DNA of 56,043 bases from DASSUC01 sp035649895 (GCA_035649895.1 DASRIS010000173.1:1-56043), one strand, 5' to 3'. Numbered from the stretch's first letter, positions 45,797-54,070 are shown. The notes: a model not told the origin generated them from the letters alone. A program made the numbers and translations.

Positions 45797-46515
45797 TGGT
45801 ACGACCTCCGCTGGTCCGGCGGTGGTATCTCCGCGCCCTTGTACTCGACCGGCACGCCTCCGAGCGGGTAGTCCTTGCGCTGCGGGAAGCCCTCCCAGTC
45901 GTCCGGCATGAGGATCCGGGTCAGGTTCGGGTGGCCGTCGAAGACCAGGCCGAACATGTCGTACGCCTCGCGCTCCTGCCAGTCGGCGGTGGGGTAGACC
46001 GCGGTGACGCTGGGCAGGTGCGGGTCCTCCACGCTCACCGCGACCTCCAGCCGGATCCGCCGACGGTAGGTCATCGAGGTGAGGTGGTAGACCGAGTGCA
46101 GCCGCCGGCCCCGCGGGTCGTCCGGGTAGTCCGCACCCGACACCGACGAGCACAGCTCGAAGCGCAGCGCCTCGTCGTCGCGCAGCACCTGGCACACCTC
46201 GGCGATGCGCTGCGGCGCGATGTGCAGGGTCAGCTCGTCCCGGTCCACCACGACCCGCTCGACCGCGTCGTCCAGCCCTGGGTAGGCGGCCTCGAGCGAG
46301 TCGTACACCTCGTCGAACCAGCCGCCGTACGGCCGCTCGGTCGCCGGCAGGGTGGGACGGCGCCGCACCAGCCCGCCAAAACCCGAGGTGTCGCCGGAGC
46401 CGGCCACCCCGAACATGCCGCGCCCGGCCCGGCTGCTCGGCGGGTAGTCGGCCGGCGCCCCGACCATGGCACCGGCCGGCGGGGCGGTGACCGGCACGGA
46501 CGGCTCGGTAGTCAC
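45793..46515 (-). CDS. nuoC: NADH-quinone oxidoreductase subunit C
   Basis: 240 residues. The 30-kDa subunit signature is complete: WQEREAYDMFGLVFDGHPNLTRILMPDDWEGFPQRKDYPLGG. The first ~60 residues (VTTEPSVPVTAPPAG...) are a poorly conserved extension. GTG 46515 is placed by AAAGGAGGTGCAGCG, which belongs to the upstream repeat element. The frame continuing further upstream is the repeat in another frame and is not used. Confidence 0.95.
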   Translation of the reverse strand: MTTEPSVPVTAPPAGAMVGAPADYPPSSRAGRGMFGVAGSGDTSGFGGLVRRRPTLPATERPYGGWFDEVYDSLEAAYPGLDDAVERVVVDRDELTLHIAPQRIAEVCQVLRDDEALRFELCSSVSGADYPDDPRGRRLHSVYHLTSMTYRRRIRLEVAVSVEDPHLPSVTAVYPTADWQEREAYDMFGLVFDGHPNLTRILMPDDWEGFPQRKDYPLGGVPVEYKGAEIPPPDQRRSYQ

Positions 46516-46634
46516 CGCTGCACCTCCTTTGCCGTGCCCTCGCGGCCCTCGCTCCGCTCGGTGCACTCGGTCACGACTGGGCCGCCCTTTGCCGTGCCCT
46601 CGCGGCCCTCGCTCCGCTCGGTGCACTCGGTCAC
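46512..46634 (-). CDS. 40-codon micro-ORF of two repeat copies, coupled between nuoB and nuoC
   Basis: Two head-to-tail copies of a ~60-nt element (46575-46634 and 46515-46574) form one frame, so TECTERSEGREGTAK appears twice. The GTG overlaps the nuoB stop (GTGA), with AGGAGGTAGGGCC in the nuoB end as ribosome site; the TGA overlaps the nuoC start (GTGA). Copy 1 is one base longer, which removes its own stop and joins the two. The exact preservation of coupling at both ends argues for translation; a function for the peptide is unproven. Confidence 0.62.
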   Translation of the reverse strand: MTECTERSEGREGTAKGGPVVTECTERSEGREGTAKEVQR

Positions 46635-47308
46635 GGCCCTACCTCCTGCTTTGTGCGCTGCTCCTGGGTGCGCATCCAGTTCTCGATGCGCAGCTGCTCC
46701 TCGCGCCCCTCGGCGACCGCCTGCTCCCACTCGGCCCGCCGCGCCTTGTCCACCCGGTAGCTGGAGGGCACCTCCCACGGCTGTACCACGGGCCGGCCGT
46801 CCCGCTCCTCACGGGCGGCGAGCGCGACGCGCCGGCGCTCGCCGAGCGGCTCGTGCATGATCTTCTCGCGCAGCTTCAGGATCGAGTCGATCAGCATCTC
46901 CGGTCGGGGCGGGCAGCCGGGCAGGTACATGTCTACCGGCACGATGTGGTCGACGCCCTGCACGATCGCGTAGTTGTTGAACATGCCGCCGGAGCTGGCG
47001 CAGACGCCCATGGACAGCACCCACTTGGGGTCCGGCATCTGGTCGTAGATCTGGCGCAGCACCGGGGCCATCTTCTGGCTCAGCCGGCCGGCCACGATCA
47101 TGAGGTCAGCCTGGCGCGGCGAGGCGCGGAAGATCTCCATCCCCCACCGGCCGAGGTCGTAGCGCGGCGCGCCGCTCGACATCATCTCGATCGCGCAGCA
47201 CGCCAACCCGAACGTCGCCGGCCACACGCTGGACTTGCGGGACCAGTTCACCAGCTTCTCGACGGTGGTGAGCAGGATGCCGCTCGGTACCTTCTCTTCG
47301 ATGCCCAT
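46631..47308 (-). CDS. nuoB: NADH-quinone oxidoreductase subunit B
   Basis: 225 residues. Cluster N2 ligands are visible in FGLACCAIEMM (tandem Cys) and VCASSGGMFNNYA, with the later Cys in YLPGCPPRPEML. About 50 additional C-terminal residues (from GERRRVALAARE) are charged. The end of the gene supplies a ribosome site for the following micro-ORF. ATG 47308 overlaps the nuoA end closely. Confidence 0.96.
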   Translation of the reverse strand: MGIEEKVPSGILLTTVEKLVNWSRKSSVWPATFGLACCAIEMMSSGAPRYDLGRWGMEIFRASPRQADLMIVAGRLSQKMAPVLRQIYDQMPDPKWVLSMGVCASSGGMFNNYAIVQGVDHIVPVDMYLPGCPPRPEMLIDSILKLREKIMHEPLGERRRVALAAREERDGRPVVQPWEVPSSYRVDKARRAEWEQAVAEGREEQLRIENWMRTQEQRTKQEVGP

Positions 47309-47311
47309 CTG

Positions 47312-47677
47312 TCAATCCCAGTTGAGGCCGCCGCGCCGCCAGACATAGGCGTACGCGATGAGGACCGTGCCGATGAAGAGGACCATCTCGACGAACCCGA
47401 AGATCCCGAGCGCGTTGAAGGACACCGCCCAGGGGTAGAGGAAGATGATCTCGATGTCGAAGATGATGAAGAGCATCGCGGTCAGGTAGAACTTCACCGG
47501 GAAGCGGCCGCCGCCGACCGGCTGCGGGGTCGGCTCGATACCGCACTCGTACGCCTCGAGCTTGGCCCGGTTGTACCTGCGCGGGCCGAGCAGCGGCGCG
47601 ATCGCCACCGAGAACAACGCGAACGCCGCGGCGACCGCGAACAGCCCGATGATGGGTACGTACGGCGAGAGTGTCAT
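47312..47677 (-). CDS. nuoA: NADH-quinone oxidoreductase subunit A
   Basis: 121 residues, three membrane helices. The diagnostic stretch is EAYECGIEPTPQPVGGGRFPVKFYLTAMLFIIFDIEIIFLYPWAV. It is the first nuo gene, 56 bp downstream of menJ in the same direction. ATG 47677 follows GGAGCAGGCAGGGTC. Confidence 0.96.
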   Translation of the reverse strand: MTLSPYVPIIGLFAVAAAFALFSVAIAPLLGPRRYNRAKLEAYECGIEPTPQPVGGGRFPVKFYLTAMLFIIFDIEIIFLYPWAVSFNALGIFGFVEMVLFIGTVLIAYAYVWRRGGLNWD

Positions 47678-47733
47678 GACCCTGCCTGCTCCGTCCTTCC
47701 CGAACAGCTCACGTTATTGGTCTTGACCGGCGT

Positions 47734-49020
47734 TCACACCGCCGGGGTCACCCTGGTCATCGCGTTGATGACGCGGTCGATGGCGTCACCGCCCCGCGGG
47801 TCGGTGAGGTTCGCCAGGAGCTTGAAGGCGAACCGCATGAGCAGCGGGTGCGGCAGGCCGTGCCGGGTGGCCACGCGCATGACCTCTGGCCGGCCGATGA
47901 GCTTGACGAAGAGCCCGCCCAGCCGGTAGTACCCCCCGTACCGCGCCTTCAGCTCCGCGGGGTAGCGCATCAGCGCCCGCTCGCGCCCCGCCTCCGTGGG
48001 CCGGGCCAGCGCCTGGACGACGACCTCCGCGGCCAGCTCGCCGGACTCCATGGCGTAGGCGATGCCCTCGCCGTTGAACGGGTTGACCAGGCCGCCAGAG
48101 TCACCGACGAGCACCACGCCCCGGGTGTAGTGCGGCACCCGGTTGAAGCCCATCGGCAGCGCCGCGCCCTGTGGCTTGCCGTCGGCGTTGGCCGGGTCGT
48201 TCATGCCCCACTCGGGTGGGGTGGTGGACAGCCAGTCGGCCAGCATCGCCCGGTAGTCGGTCTTGCCGAAGGCCACCGACGAGTTGAGCACGCCGAGGCC
48301 CACGTTCACCCGGCCGTCGCCAAGACCGAAGATCCAGCCGTACCCGGGCAGCAGCCGGTCCCCGCCCTCGCGGCTGCGCAGCTCCAGCCAGGACTCCAGG
48401 TACTCGTCGTCGTGCCGGACCGGCGAGCGGTAGTACTGCCGGACCGCGACCCCGATCGGCCGGTCGTCGCGCTTGCGCAGGCCCAGCGTGAGCGGGAACC
48501 GGCCGGAGACCCCGTCCGCCGCGACCACCACCGGTGCCCGGAACGTCCGCGGCTGGCCGTCCACGGTCGCGGTCACGCCCACCACCCGGCCGGTCTCCTG
48601 GTCCAGCACTGGCGCGGTGACCGTGTGGTTGGTGCGCAGCTCCGCTCCTGCCGCGACCGCATGCCGGGCCAGCAGGTCGTCGAAGTCGAGCCGGGTGCGC
48701 ACCAGCCCGTAGCTGGGGTGGCTGGCCAGGTCGGGCCAGTCCAGCTCCATCCGTACCCCGCCGCCGATGATGCGCAGGCCCTTGTTGTGCAGCCAGCCAT
48801 CGCCCGGCTCGGTCTTGATGCCCATCTTGACCAGCTGGGTGACTGCGCGGGGGGTGAGCCCGTCGCCGCACACCTTCTCCCGCGGGAACTCGGTCTTCTC
48901 CAGCATCAGCGCGCGCACGCCGTGCCGGGCGAGATGGTAGGCGGTCGTGGAGCCGCCGGGTCCGGCACCGACGATGATCACGTCGGCATCGACCTCGGCG
49001 TCATGCCGCGTCGGCGTCAC
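47734..49020 (-). CDS. Geranylgeranyl reductase family flavoprotein (menaquinone reductase MenJ-like)
   Basis: 428 residues. The FAD-binding motif VIIVGAGPGGSTTAYHLARHG is followed by EKVCGDGLTPRAV, VVAADGVSGRF and VLVGDSGGLVNPFNGEGIAYAMESG. The family saturates isoprenoid chains; MenJ (Rv0561c) reduces one double bond of the menaquinone tail. Its place at the head of the nuo operon and the polyprenyl synthase at its end support a menaquinone role. GTG 49020 follows GGGAGGTGG, so I reject the longer start at 49098. Confidence 0.88.
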   Translation of the reverse strand: MTPTRHDAEVDADVIIVGAGPGGSTTAYHLARHGVRALMLEKTEFPREKVCGDGLTPRAVTQLVKMGIKTEPGDGWLHNKGLRIIGGGVRMELDWPDLASHPSYGLVRTRLDFDDLLARHAVAAGAELRTNHTVTAPVLDQETGRVVGVTATVDGQPRTFRAPVVVAADGVSGRFPLTLGLRKRDDRPIGVAVRQYYRSPVRHDDEYLESWLELRSREGGDRLLPGYGWIFGLGDGRVNVGLGVLNSSVAFGKTDYRAMLADWLSTTPPEWGMNDPANADGKPQGAALPMGFNRVPHYTRGVVLVGDSGGLVNPFNGEGIAYAMESGELAAEVVVQALARPTEAGRERALMRYPAELKARYGGYYRLGGLFVKLIGRPEVMRVATRHGLPHPLLMRFAFKLLANLTDPRGGDAIDRVINAMTRVTPAV

Positions 49021-49084
49021 GGCCACCTCCCGCCCGTGTCCTGCTGCCCGTGTGTGCCCGTGCCGGTCTGCGTGTTGCGTACTC

Positions 49085-49158
49085 GTGAAAGTCTTCACAA
49101 GCTTCGGCGTGCAAGTCTAAGACGGCGCAGACCCCGGCGCTCACTTAGGCGCGCCTAA
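49085..49158 (-). promoter_or_regulatory. Palindromes upstream of the menJ-nuo operon
   Basis: TTAGGCGCGCCTAA at 49145-49158 is a perfect 14-bp palindrome whose TTAGG/CCTAA ends recall iron-regulator (IdeR/DmdR) boxes but lack the full 19-bp consensus. GTGAA-AGTC-TTCAC (49085-49098) is a second small inverted repeat nearer the gene. Both lie in the expected promoter zone. Confidence 0.45.
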
Positions 49159-49159
49159 C

Positions 49160-49366
49160 CTGCCCTCCACCCGTACCTCACCCGACCCCCGTCCGCTCCG
49201 ACGCCGCCGACGCCCTTCGGCACCCGCTTTCAGCGCCCTCGCCTCCGGCGCACCTCCGGCACCACCCCCGGCGCCCCTCCCCTCTCCGCCCCAGCACCCT
49301 CCTCATCCGACCTTGCCCCCAGCGCCCCTCCGCCCTTTCGGTACTGCTCCGGCGCCCCTCCAGCAC
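49160..49366. other. Strand-asymmetric C-rich intergenic tract
   Basis: About 200 bp with very few G-runs on the plus strand and loose repeats of CGGCGCCCCTCC. No gene or stable hairpin was seen. It ends where the left 74-bp inverted repeat begins. Confidence 0.6.
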
Positions 49367-49440
49367 CAAGATCACGATCACAGCGCCGAACGTGCAGTCT
49401 GGCTAAACATTTGGCGCGAACATCGCGATCATCGCGCTGG
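49367..49440 (+). repeat. Left 74-bp imperfect inverted repeat
   Basis: Begins CAAGATCACGATC and includes GTGCAGTCTGGCTAAACAT. It matches the reverse complement of 50495-50568 at 59 of 74 positions without gaps, most differences being transitions. It flanks the nuclease gene. Confidence 0.85.
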
Positions 49441-49554
49441 CGAGGTCGCCAAGAAGGGGCGGGCGTAGTGAATTACGCCCGATTTGCCGGTATCGCGCCT
49501 TGCTGCCTGTGGATAACCGGAGCTGGAGCCCGGCCGGACGGCACGCTCTACGTC

Positions 49555-50466
49555 GTGGACGACAAGGCACGGCTCAACAGCCTCGCCACCCGCCAGGGCG
49601 GGCTCCTCACCAGAGCTCAGGCGCGCGCCTGCGGCTACTCGATGTACCAGATACGACGGCGCCTGGCCGCAGGCGAGTGGCACCACATCCTCGGCACGGT
49701 CTACTCGCTCCGGCCGTCGCGGGTCACGCCACAGCTGCGGGACACGGCCGCCCTGCTGGCCGTACCGTCGGGCGTCCTCGCTGGACCTTCCGCCGCGCGC
49801 CGCCTCGGCATCCGGGTACCGGACAGCGGCACGTACCTGTGGATCGGGTCCGGCCGGGGGATCAGCCTGTCCGGGGTGACCTACCTACGCTCGCACCTGT
49901 CCGCCCGGGATCGGTGGCTGGCCGGTGACGCCGTCGTCACGGCAACCGGCCGAACGATCGTCGACTGCCTGCTCGTACTCGCCGAGGCCGACGCGCTGAA
50001 CCTGCTCGACGATGCGCTGCGGGAACGTTGGACGAGCCTGGGCGAGCTGGCCTGGCGGGTGCACGAGCACGCCGGCCGCCCGGGCGCGCCCCGGCTCGTC
50101 GCCTTGATGCGGAAGATCGCCTCGGGTGCCCGGTCCGAAGCCGAGCGCCGAGCAGTGGCGCTGCTGCGCGCCGCCCGGGTCCCCGGGTGGGTGACCAACC
50201 ACCGGATCTGGGATGCCAAGGGCGACCTGATCGCAGTCGGCGACCTGGTCTTCCCTGCCGCCCGGCTCGTTGTCGAGCTGGATGGACGCGCGTTCCACTC
50301 CACCGCCGACCGTTTCGCCCGCGACCGCGAGCGGCAGAACCGGCTGGTGGCGGAGGGCTGGACCGTGCTGCGGTTCACCTGGTACGACCTCACCGGCCGC
50401 CCGGACTATGTCATCAGTACAATCCGGACAATGCTCTCACGGGCCTCGATATCTGGCGCTCAGTGA
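49555..50466 (+). CDS. AbiEi-like N-terminal domain plus DUF559 (Vsr-like) endonuclease
   Basis: 303 residues. The N-terminal winged helix LATRQGGLLTRAQARACGYSMYQIRRRLAAGEWHHILGTVYSL is the type found in AbiEi-like antitoxins. The C-terminal part has the DUF559 / PD-(D/E)xK pattern: VGDLVFPAARLVVELDGRAFH (Asp then E-x-D), then DRERQNRLVAEGWTVLRFTWYDL. The gene is enclosed by 74-bp inverted repeats. The start is uncertain: GTG 49555 fits the family length; GTG 49468 has a better ribosome site. A nuclease role is inferred; defence, toxin-antitoxin or mobile-element roles are all possible. Confidence 0.8.
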   Translation: MDDKARLNSLATRQGGLLTRAQARACGYSMYQIRRRLAAGEWHHILGTVYSLRPSRVTPQLRDTAALLAVPSGVLAGPSAARRLGIRVPDSGTYLWIGSGRGISLSGVTYLRSHLSARDRWLAGDAVVTATGRTIVDCLLVLAEADALNLLDDALRERWTSLGELAWRVHEHAGRPGAPRLVALMRKIASGARSEAERRAVALLRAARVPGWVTNHRIWDAKGDLIAVGDLVFPAARLVVELDGRAFHSTADRFARDRERQNRLVAEGWTVLRFTWYDLTGRPDYVISTIRTMLSRASISGAQ

Positions 50467-50494
50467 CACGATCACCCGCTTACGCAGGCGCGCC

Positions 50495-50568
50495 CTAGCA
50501 CCATGATCGCGAGGTTTGCACCAGATGTTTAGCCGGACTGCACATCCGGCCCCACGATCGCGATCTTG
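50495..50568 (-). repeat. Right 74-bp imperfect inverted repeat
   Basis: Reverse complement of the left copy at ~80% identity. Read on the minus strand it can fold: outer GATCGCGA with TCGCGATC, inner GCCGGA-TGTGCAG-TCCGGC (perfect 6-bp stem). It begins 28 bp after the nuclease stop. Confidence 0.85.
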
Positions 50569-50670
50569 AGAGTCCCCGGGTGGTCAACGGCGGGGTGGAG
50601 GGGAGGGGCGGGCACCGGTCAGCAGCGAGGGGCGAGTCAGCGACGAAGGGGCGGGACGAGGGAAGCTGCG

Positions 50671-51363
50671 TCAGCGGCGGGTGGCGCGGTGCAGGGCCAC
50701 TACCCCGCCGGTGAGGTCGCGCCAGGCCACGCCCTGCCAGCCGGCCTCGGCGATCCGGGCGGACAAGCCGGCCTGGTTCGGCCAGGCCCGGATGGACTCG
50801 GCGAGGTAGACGTACGCGTCCGGGTTGCTGGACACCCGCCGGGCGACCGCGGGCAGGGCCCGCATCAGGTACGACAGGTAGACGGTCCGCAGGGGTTGGT
50901 GCGTCGGGTGGCTGAACTCGCACACCACGAGGCGCCCGCCGGGACGGGTGACCCGCGCCATCTCCTGCAGCGCGGCGTCCGGGTCGACCACGTTGCGCAG
51001 GGCGAACGAGATTGTCACCGCGTCGAAGCTGGCGTCCGGGAAGGGCAGGGCGAGGGCGTCGCCGGCCAGCAGTGGCACCTGCGGGCGGGCTCGCCGGCCG
51101 GTCTCCAGCATGCCGAGCGAGAGGTCGGCGCCGACGGCGTACGCGCCGGAGCGGGCCAGCTCCGCCGTTGACACTCCGGTCCCCGCGCCCAGGTCGAGCA
51201 CCCGCTGGCCGGAGGCGAGCTGGAGCGCCGCCCTGGTCGCCCGGCGCCAGGCTCGGTCCCGGCCGAACGAGAGCACGCTGTTCGTCAGGTCGTACCGCTC
51301 GGCAACCCCGTCGAACATGGCGGCGATGTCGTGCGGCGACTTGTCCAGGTAGGCCCGCGTCAC
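50671..51363 (-). CDS. menG: Demethylmenaquinone methyltransferase (MenG/UbiE)
   Basis: 230 residues. SAM-binding motif I is VLDLGAGTGVSTAEL, followed by DALALPFPDASFDAVTISFALRNVVD and RVTRPGGRLVVCEFSHP, the UbiE/MenG signature. It performs the last methylation of menaquinone. GTG 51363 gives the usual VTRAYLDKSPHDIAAMFDGVAERYD start; the longer frame upstream is repetitive. The gene is near menJ but separated by the inverted-repeat unit, which may have split an older menG-menJ-nuo arrangement. Confidence 0.92.
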   Translation of the reverse strand: MTRAYLDKSPHDIAAMFDGVAERYDLTNSVLSFGRDRAWRRATRAALQLASGQRVLDLGAGTGVSTAELARSGAYAVGADLSLGMLETGRRARPQVPLLAGDALALPFPDASFDAVTISFALRNVVDPDAALQEMARVTRPGGRLVVCEFSHPTHQPLRTVYLSYLMRALPAVARRVSSNPDAYVYLAESIRAWPNQAGLSARIAEAGWQGVAWRDLTGGVVALHRATRR

Positions 51364-51508
51364 GGCGTACCACTCTGCCAGTGGGGGTGGTAGGGCGCCG
51401 CGTTGGGGCAGCGCATCCGGCCCCAGCCCACCATGCGGGCAGTGACCGCGCGGGCAGCGACCCGCGGATAGTGACCTGCGGATAGTGACCTGCGCGGGGC
51501 GGTGACCG

Positions 51509-52717
51509 CTACCGGGCTGGGGGCCGCTCGTCCGGCGTGACCAGGACCAGCCGGCGGCGGCGCGCCATGACGAGCAGCACGCCACCCGTGGCCAGGACCG
51601 CGAGGCCGAGGAGTCCGGCCAGCCCGGCTTGGGCGCCGGTGATCGGCAGGCCGCCCCCGCTGCCCGCGGCGAGCTGCCGCATGGAGACGTGGACGTCGTA
51701 ACGTGCCGCGTTGCCGCCGTGTGCGGCCTCGGCCAGCTGCTCCTGCTGCGCCTCGGTCAGCGCCTTGACCCGCGGCCCGGCCGCCACGCCCAGCCGCGCC
51801 GCCGCGTCGGCAGTGAGCTGTTCCAGGGCGTACGCGGAGACGGTGCCGCCGACCAGGACCGGTCCACGGGCCAGCCGGTCGACCACCACCCGCACCGGGT
51901 CCGCGACGTAGCCGCTGGCGGTGCCCCTGGCCAGCACCGCGTCCGGGTCCTGGCAGGTCATCCTGCGGTTGTCCGGGCTGTACGCGCAGCCCTCCCGGTG
52001 CTCGGCGAACGTGACGTGCGCGGGCAGCGCAACGGTGTAGGAGACGCCCCTGGTGGCACCGCCGCCGCGGCTGCCGCCCGAGCCGCGGTTGACCGCGAAC
52101 CAGCGCAGCCAGGCGCGGTGACCGGGCGCTACCGGCAGCAGCTCGACCGGCTCGGTGTCGTCGTCGGCGTACACGTCGAAGGCGACCGCGACCAGGTCGA
52201 AGCTGCGCGCGACGACCTCGACCTGGACCCCGGCGGAGTTGTTGGACCGGTCGGGGTCTGCGGTGCTTGACGTCGCCGAGACCGCGAAGGATCCGGCCGG
52301 GCCGGTCCCGCCCTTGGCGTAGAGGGCCACGGAGAACTCCATCACGCCGTGCGAGGCGACCGGCCCGAAGGAGCAGCGGTACTTCTGGCCGGAGCCGCGG
52401 CAGCCGCGCGGTGCGAGATAGCCGACCAGGTCGCGGTCCAGGCCGGCGAGGTCCACCTCCAGGACGACGTTCTGGGCGGTGTGCGGACCGGAGTTCGTTA
52501 TGGCGACCTTGAACGGCCTGGCCTTCGCCCGCGTGGTGTCCGTGGTGAGCGGCGTGCCCGCCGCGCTCACGGACAGGTCGGCGCGGGGCGCGGGGTCAGC
52601 CTGCGCCGGCCCACCGGTGCCGACCAGCGCGCAGGTGAGGACGAGTGAGCCGGTGAGGAGCTGCGCGGCCACGCCAGCGCCAGCGCGCGCCCAGGCGCGC
52701 CGCGTGCCTACCTTCAT
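51509..52717 (-). CDS. Secreted surface protein with LPITG sortase signal
   Basis: 402 residues from ATG 52717 (GGGGGAG upstream). A Sec signal peptide (RRAWARAGAGVAAQLLTGSLVLTCALVG... ending near AQA) is followed by two beta-sandwich regions of DUF11/CARDB type (ITNSGPHTAQNVVLEVDL; STADPDRSNNSAGVQVEV), then LPITG, a hydrophobic helix (LAGLLGLAVLATGGVLLVMA) and RRRR: a complete cell-wall sorting signal. CRGSGQKYRCSF and CAYSPDNRRMTCQ may form disulfides. The function is unknown. Confidence 0.85.
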   Translation of the reverse strand: MKVGTRRAWARAGAGVAAQLLTGSLVLTCALVGTGGPAQADPAPRADLSVSAAGTPLTTDTTRAKARPFKVAITNSGPHTAQNVVLEVDLAGLDRDLVGYLAPRGCRGSGQKYRCSFGPVASHGVMEFSVALYAKGGTGPAGSFAVSATSSTADPDRSNNSAGVQVEVVARSFDLVAVAFDVYADDDTEPVELLPVAPGHRAWLRWFAVNRGSGGSRGGGATRGVSYTVALPAHVTFAEHREGCAYSPDNRRMTCQDPDAVLARGTASGYVADPVRVVVDRLARGPVLVGGTVSAYALEQLTADAAARLGVAAGPRVKALTEAQQEQLAEAAHGGNAARYDVHVSMRQLAAGSGGGLPITGAQAGLAGLLGLAVLATGGVLLVMARRRRLVLVTPDERPPAR

Positions 52718-52851
52718 GACTCCCCCGGGGTAAGGGAACTGGCCGACGCCGCCGGACGCTAGCGGATCCGCCCCCGTCTGGCTACCGGCCGAACGAGCGA
52801 CCCGGCGGCGGTAGCCAGGGCGGACGGCCCCCCTCAGCGGGCCTGGACCGC

Positions 52852-54042
52852 TCAGCCTGCCTGGACCACGGGGAGCGGGTGGCCCGCGCCGCCGCCGGGA
52901 AGGGCGATCGACGAGAAGTGCGACACGACCCGTTCGTCGGTCGGGTCGTCGGCCGGGGTCCAGTGCACCCGCAGCCGCCGGTAGCGGGTGTCCCGCTGGG
53001 CCGGGACCCGGTACGCCGAGCGGATCATGTGCACCAGCTCGAGCAGGTTCGACCGGTGCCGGGCACCGGCCGAGGAGATGACGTTCTCCTCCAGCATGAT
53101 CGAGCCGAGGTCGTCCACGCCCAGGTGCAGCGAGAGCTGGCCGATGTCCTTGCCGGTGGTGAGCCAGGAGGACTGCAGGTGGGCGATGTTGTCGAAGAAC
53201 AGCCGCGCCACCGCGACCAGGCGCAGGTACTCCAGTGAGGTGGCCTGGGTGCGCCCCTTGAGGTGGTTGTTCTCCGGCTGGTAGGTCCACGGGATGAACG
53301 CCCGGAACCCCCCGGTGCGGTCCTGCACCTCGCGGATCATCCGCAGGTGCTCGATGCGCTCGGTGTTGGTCTCCCCGGTGCCCATCATCATCGTCGCGGT
53401 GGACTCCAGCCCCAGCCCGTGCGCGGTCTCCATGACCGCGAGCCACTCCTCGCCCGACTCCTTGAGCGGCGCGATCGCCTTGCGCGGCCGGGCCGGCAGC
53501 ATCTCCGCGCCGGCGCCGGCGATCGAGTCCAGGCCCGCGGCCTTGATCCGGGCGATGGCCTCTCCGACGTCAACGCCGGAGACCCGGGCCATGTGCAGGA
53601 TCTCGCTCGGCCCGATCGAATGGATGACCAGCTCCGGGTACGCCCGCTTGACCGCGGAGAACAGCTCCTCGTAGTACTCGACGCCGTAGTCGGGGTGGTG
53701 CCCGCCCTGGAGCATGACCTGGGTGGCGCCCAGCTCGACCGCCTCGCCGCAGCGCCGCAGGATCTCCTCGGTCGGGTGGGACCAGCCCTCGGCGTGCTTG
53801 GGCGCCCGGTAGAACGCACAGAACTTGCACGCCGTGACACACACGTTGGTGTAGTTGATGTTCCGGTCGATCAGGTAGGTCACCACGTTGTCCGGGTAGC
53901 GCCGCCGCCGGACTGCGTCGGCGGCCTCGCCTAGCGCGTGGAACGGCGCGTGTGTGTAGAGGAGCAGCGCCTCGTCCGGGCCGATCCGCCCGCCGTCCGC
54001 TCCGCGCCTGAGGATGTCGTCGATCTCCCGGATGGCAGCCAC
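52852..54042 (-). CDS. mqnC: Cyclic dehypoxanthine futalosine synthase MqnC
   Basis: 396 residues. The radical SAM cluster motif CVTACKFCAF (C-x3-C-x2-C) is followed by QVMLQGGHHPDYGVEYYEELF, IHSIGPSEILHMA, GAGAEML, and MMMGTGETNTERIEHLRMIRE: the MqnC pattern of the futalosine menaquinone pathway. GTG 54042 has no ribosome site but a TACCCT at 54050-54055 sits 7 nt upstream, the spacing of an actinobacterial -10 box before a leaderless start. Confidence 0.92.
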   Translation of the reverse strand: MAAIREIDDILRRGADGGRIGPDEALLLYTHAPFHALGEAADAVRRRRYPDNVVTYLIDRNINYTNVCVTACKFCAFYRAPKHAEGWSHPTEEILRRCGEAVELGATQVMLQGGHHPDYGVEYYEELFSAVKRAYPELVIHSIGPSEILHMARVSGVDVGEAIARIKAAGLDSIAGAGAEMLPARPRKAIAPLKESGEEWLAVMETAHGLGLESTATMMMGTGETNTERIEHLRMIREVQDRTGGFRAFIPWTYQPENNHLKGRTQATSLEYLRLVAVARLFFDNIAHLQSSWLTTGKDIGQLSLHLGVDDLGSIMLEENVISSAGARHRSNLLELVHMIRSAYRVPAQRDTRYRRLRVHWTPADDPTDERVVSHFSSIALPGGGAGHPLPVVQAG

Positions 54043-54070
54043 AACGGCCAGGGTACGTGCTCGCCCGGCC

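Noticed and set aside
46512..46778. 88-codon frame as one gene across nuoB end and the repeats
   Set aside because: The left two-thirds is nuoB read in another frame; only the last 40 codons from GTG 46634 have a ribosome site and coupling.
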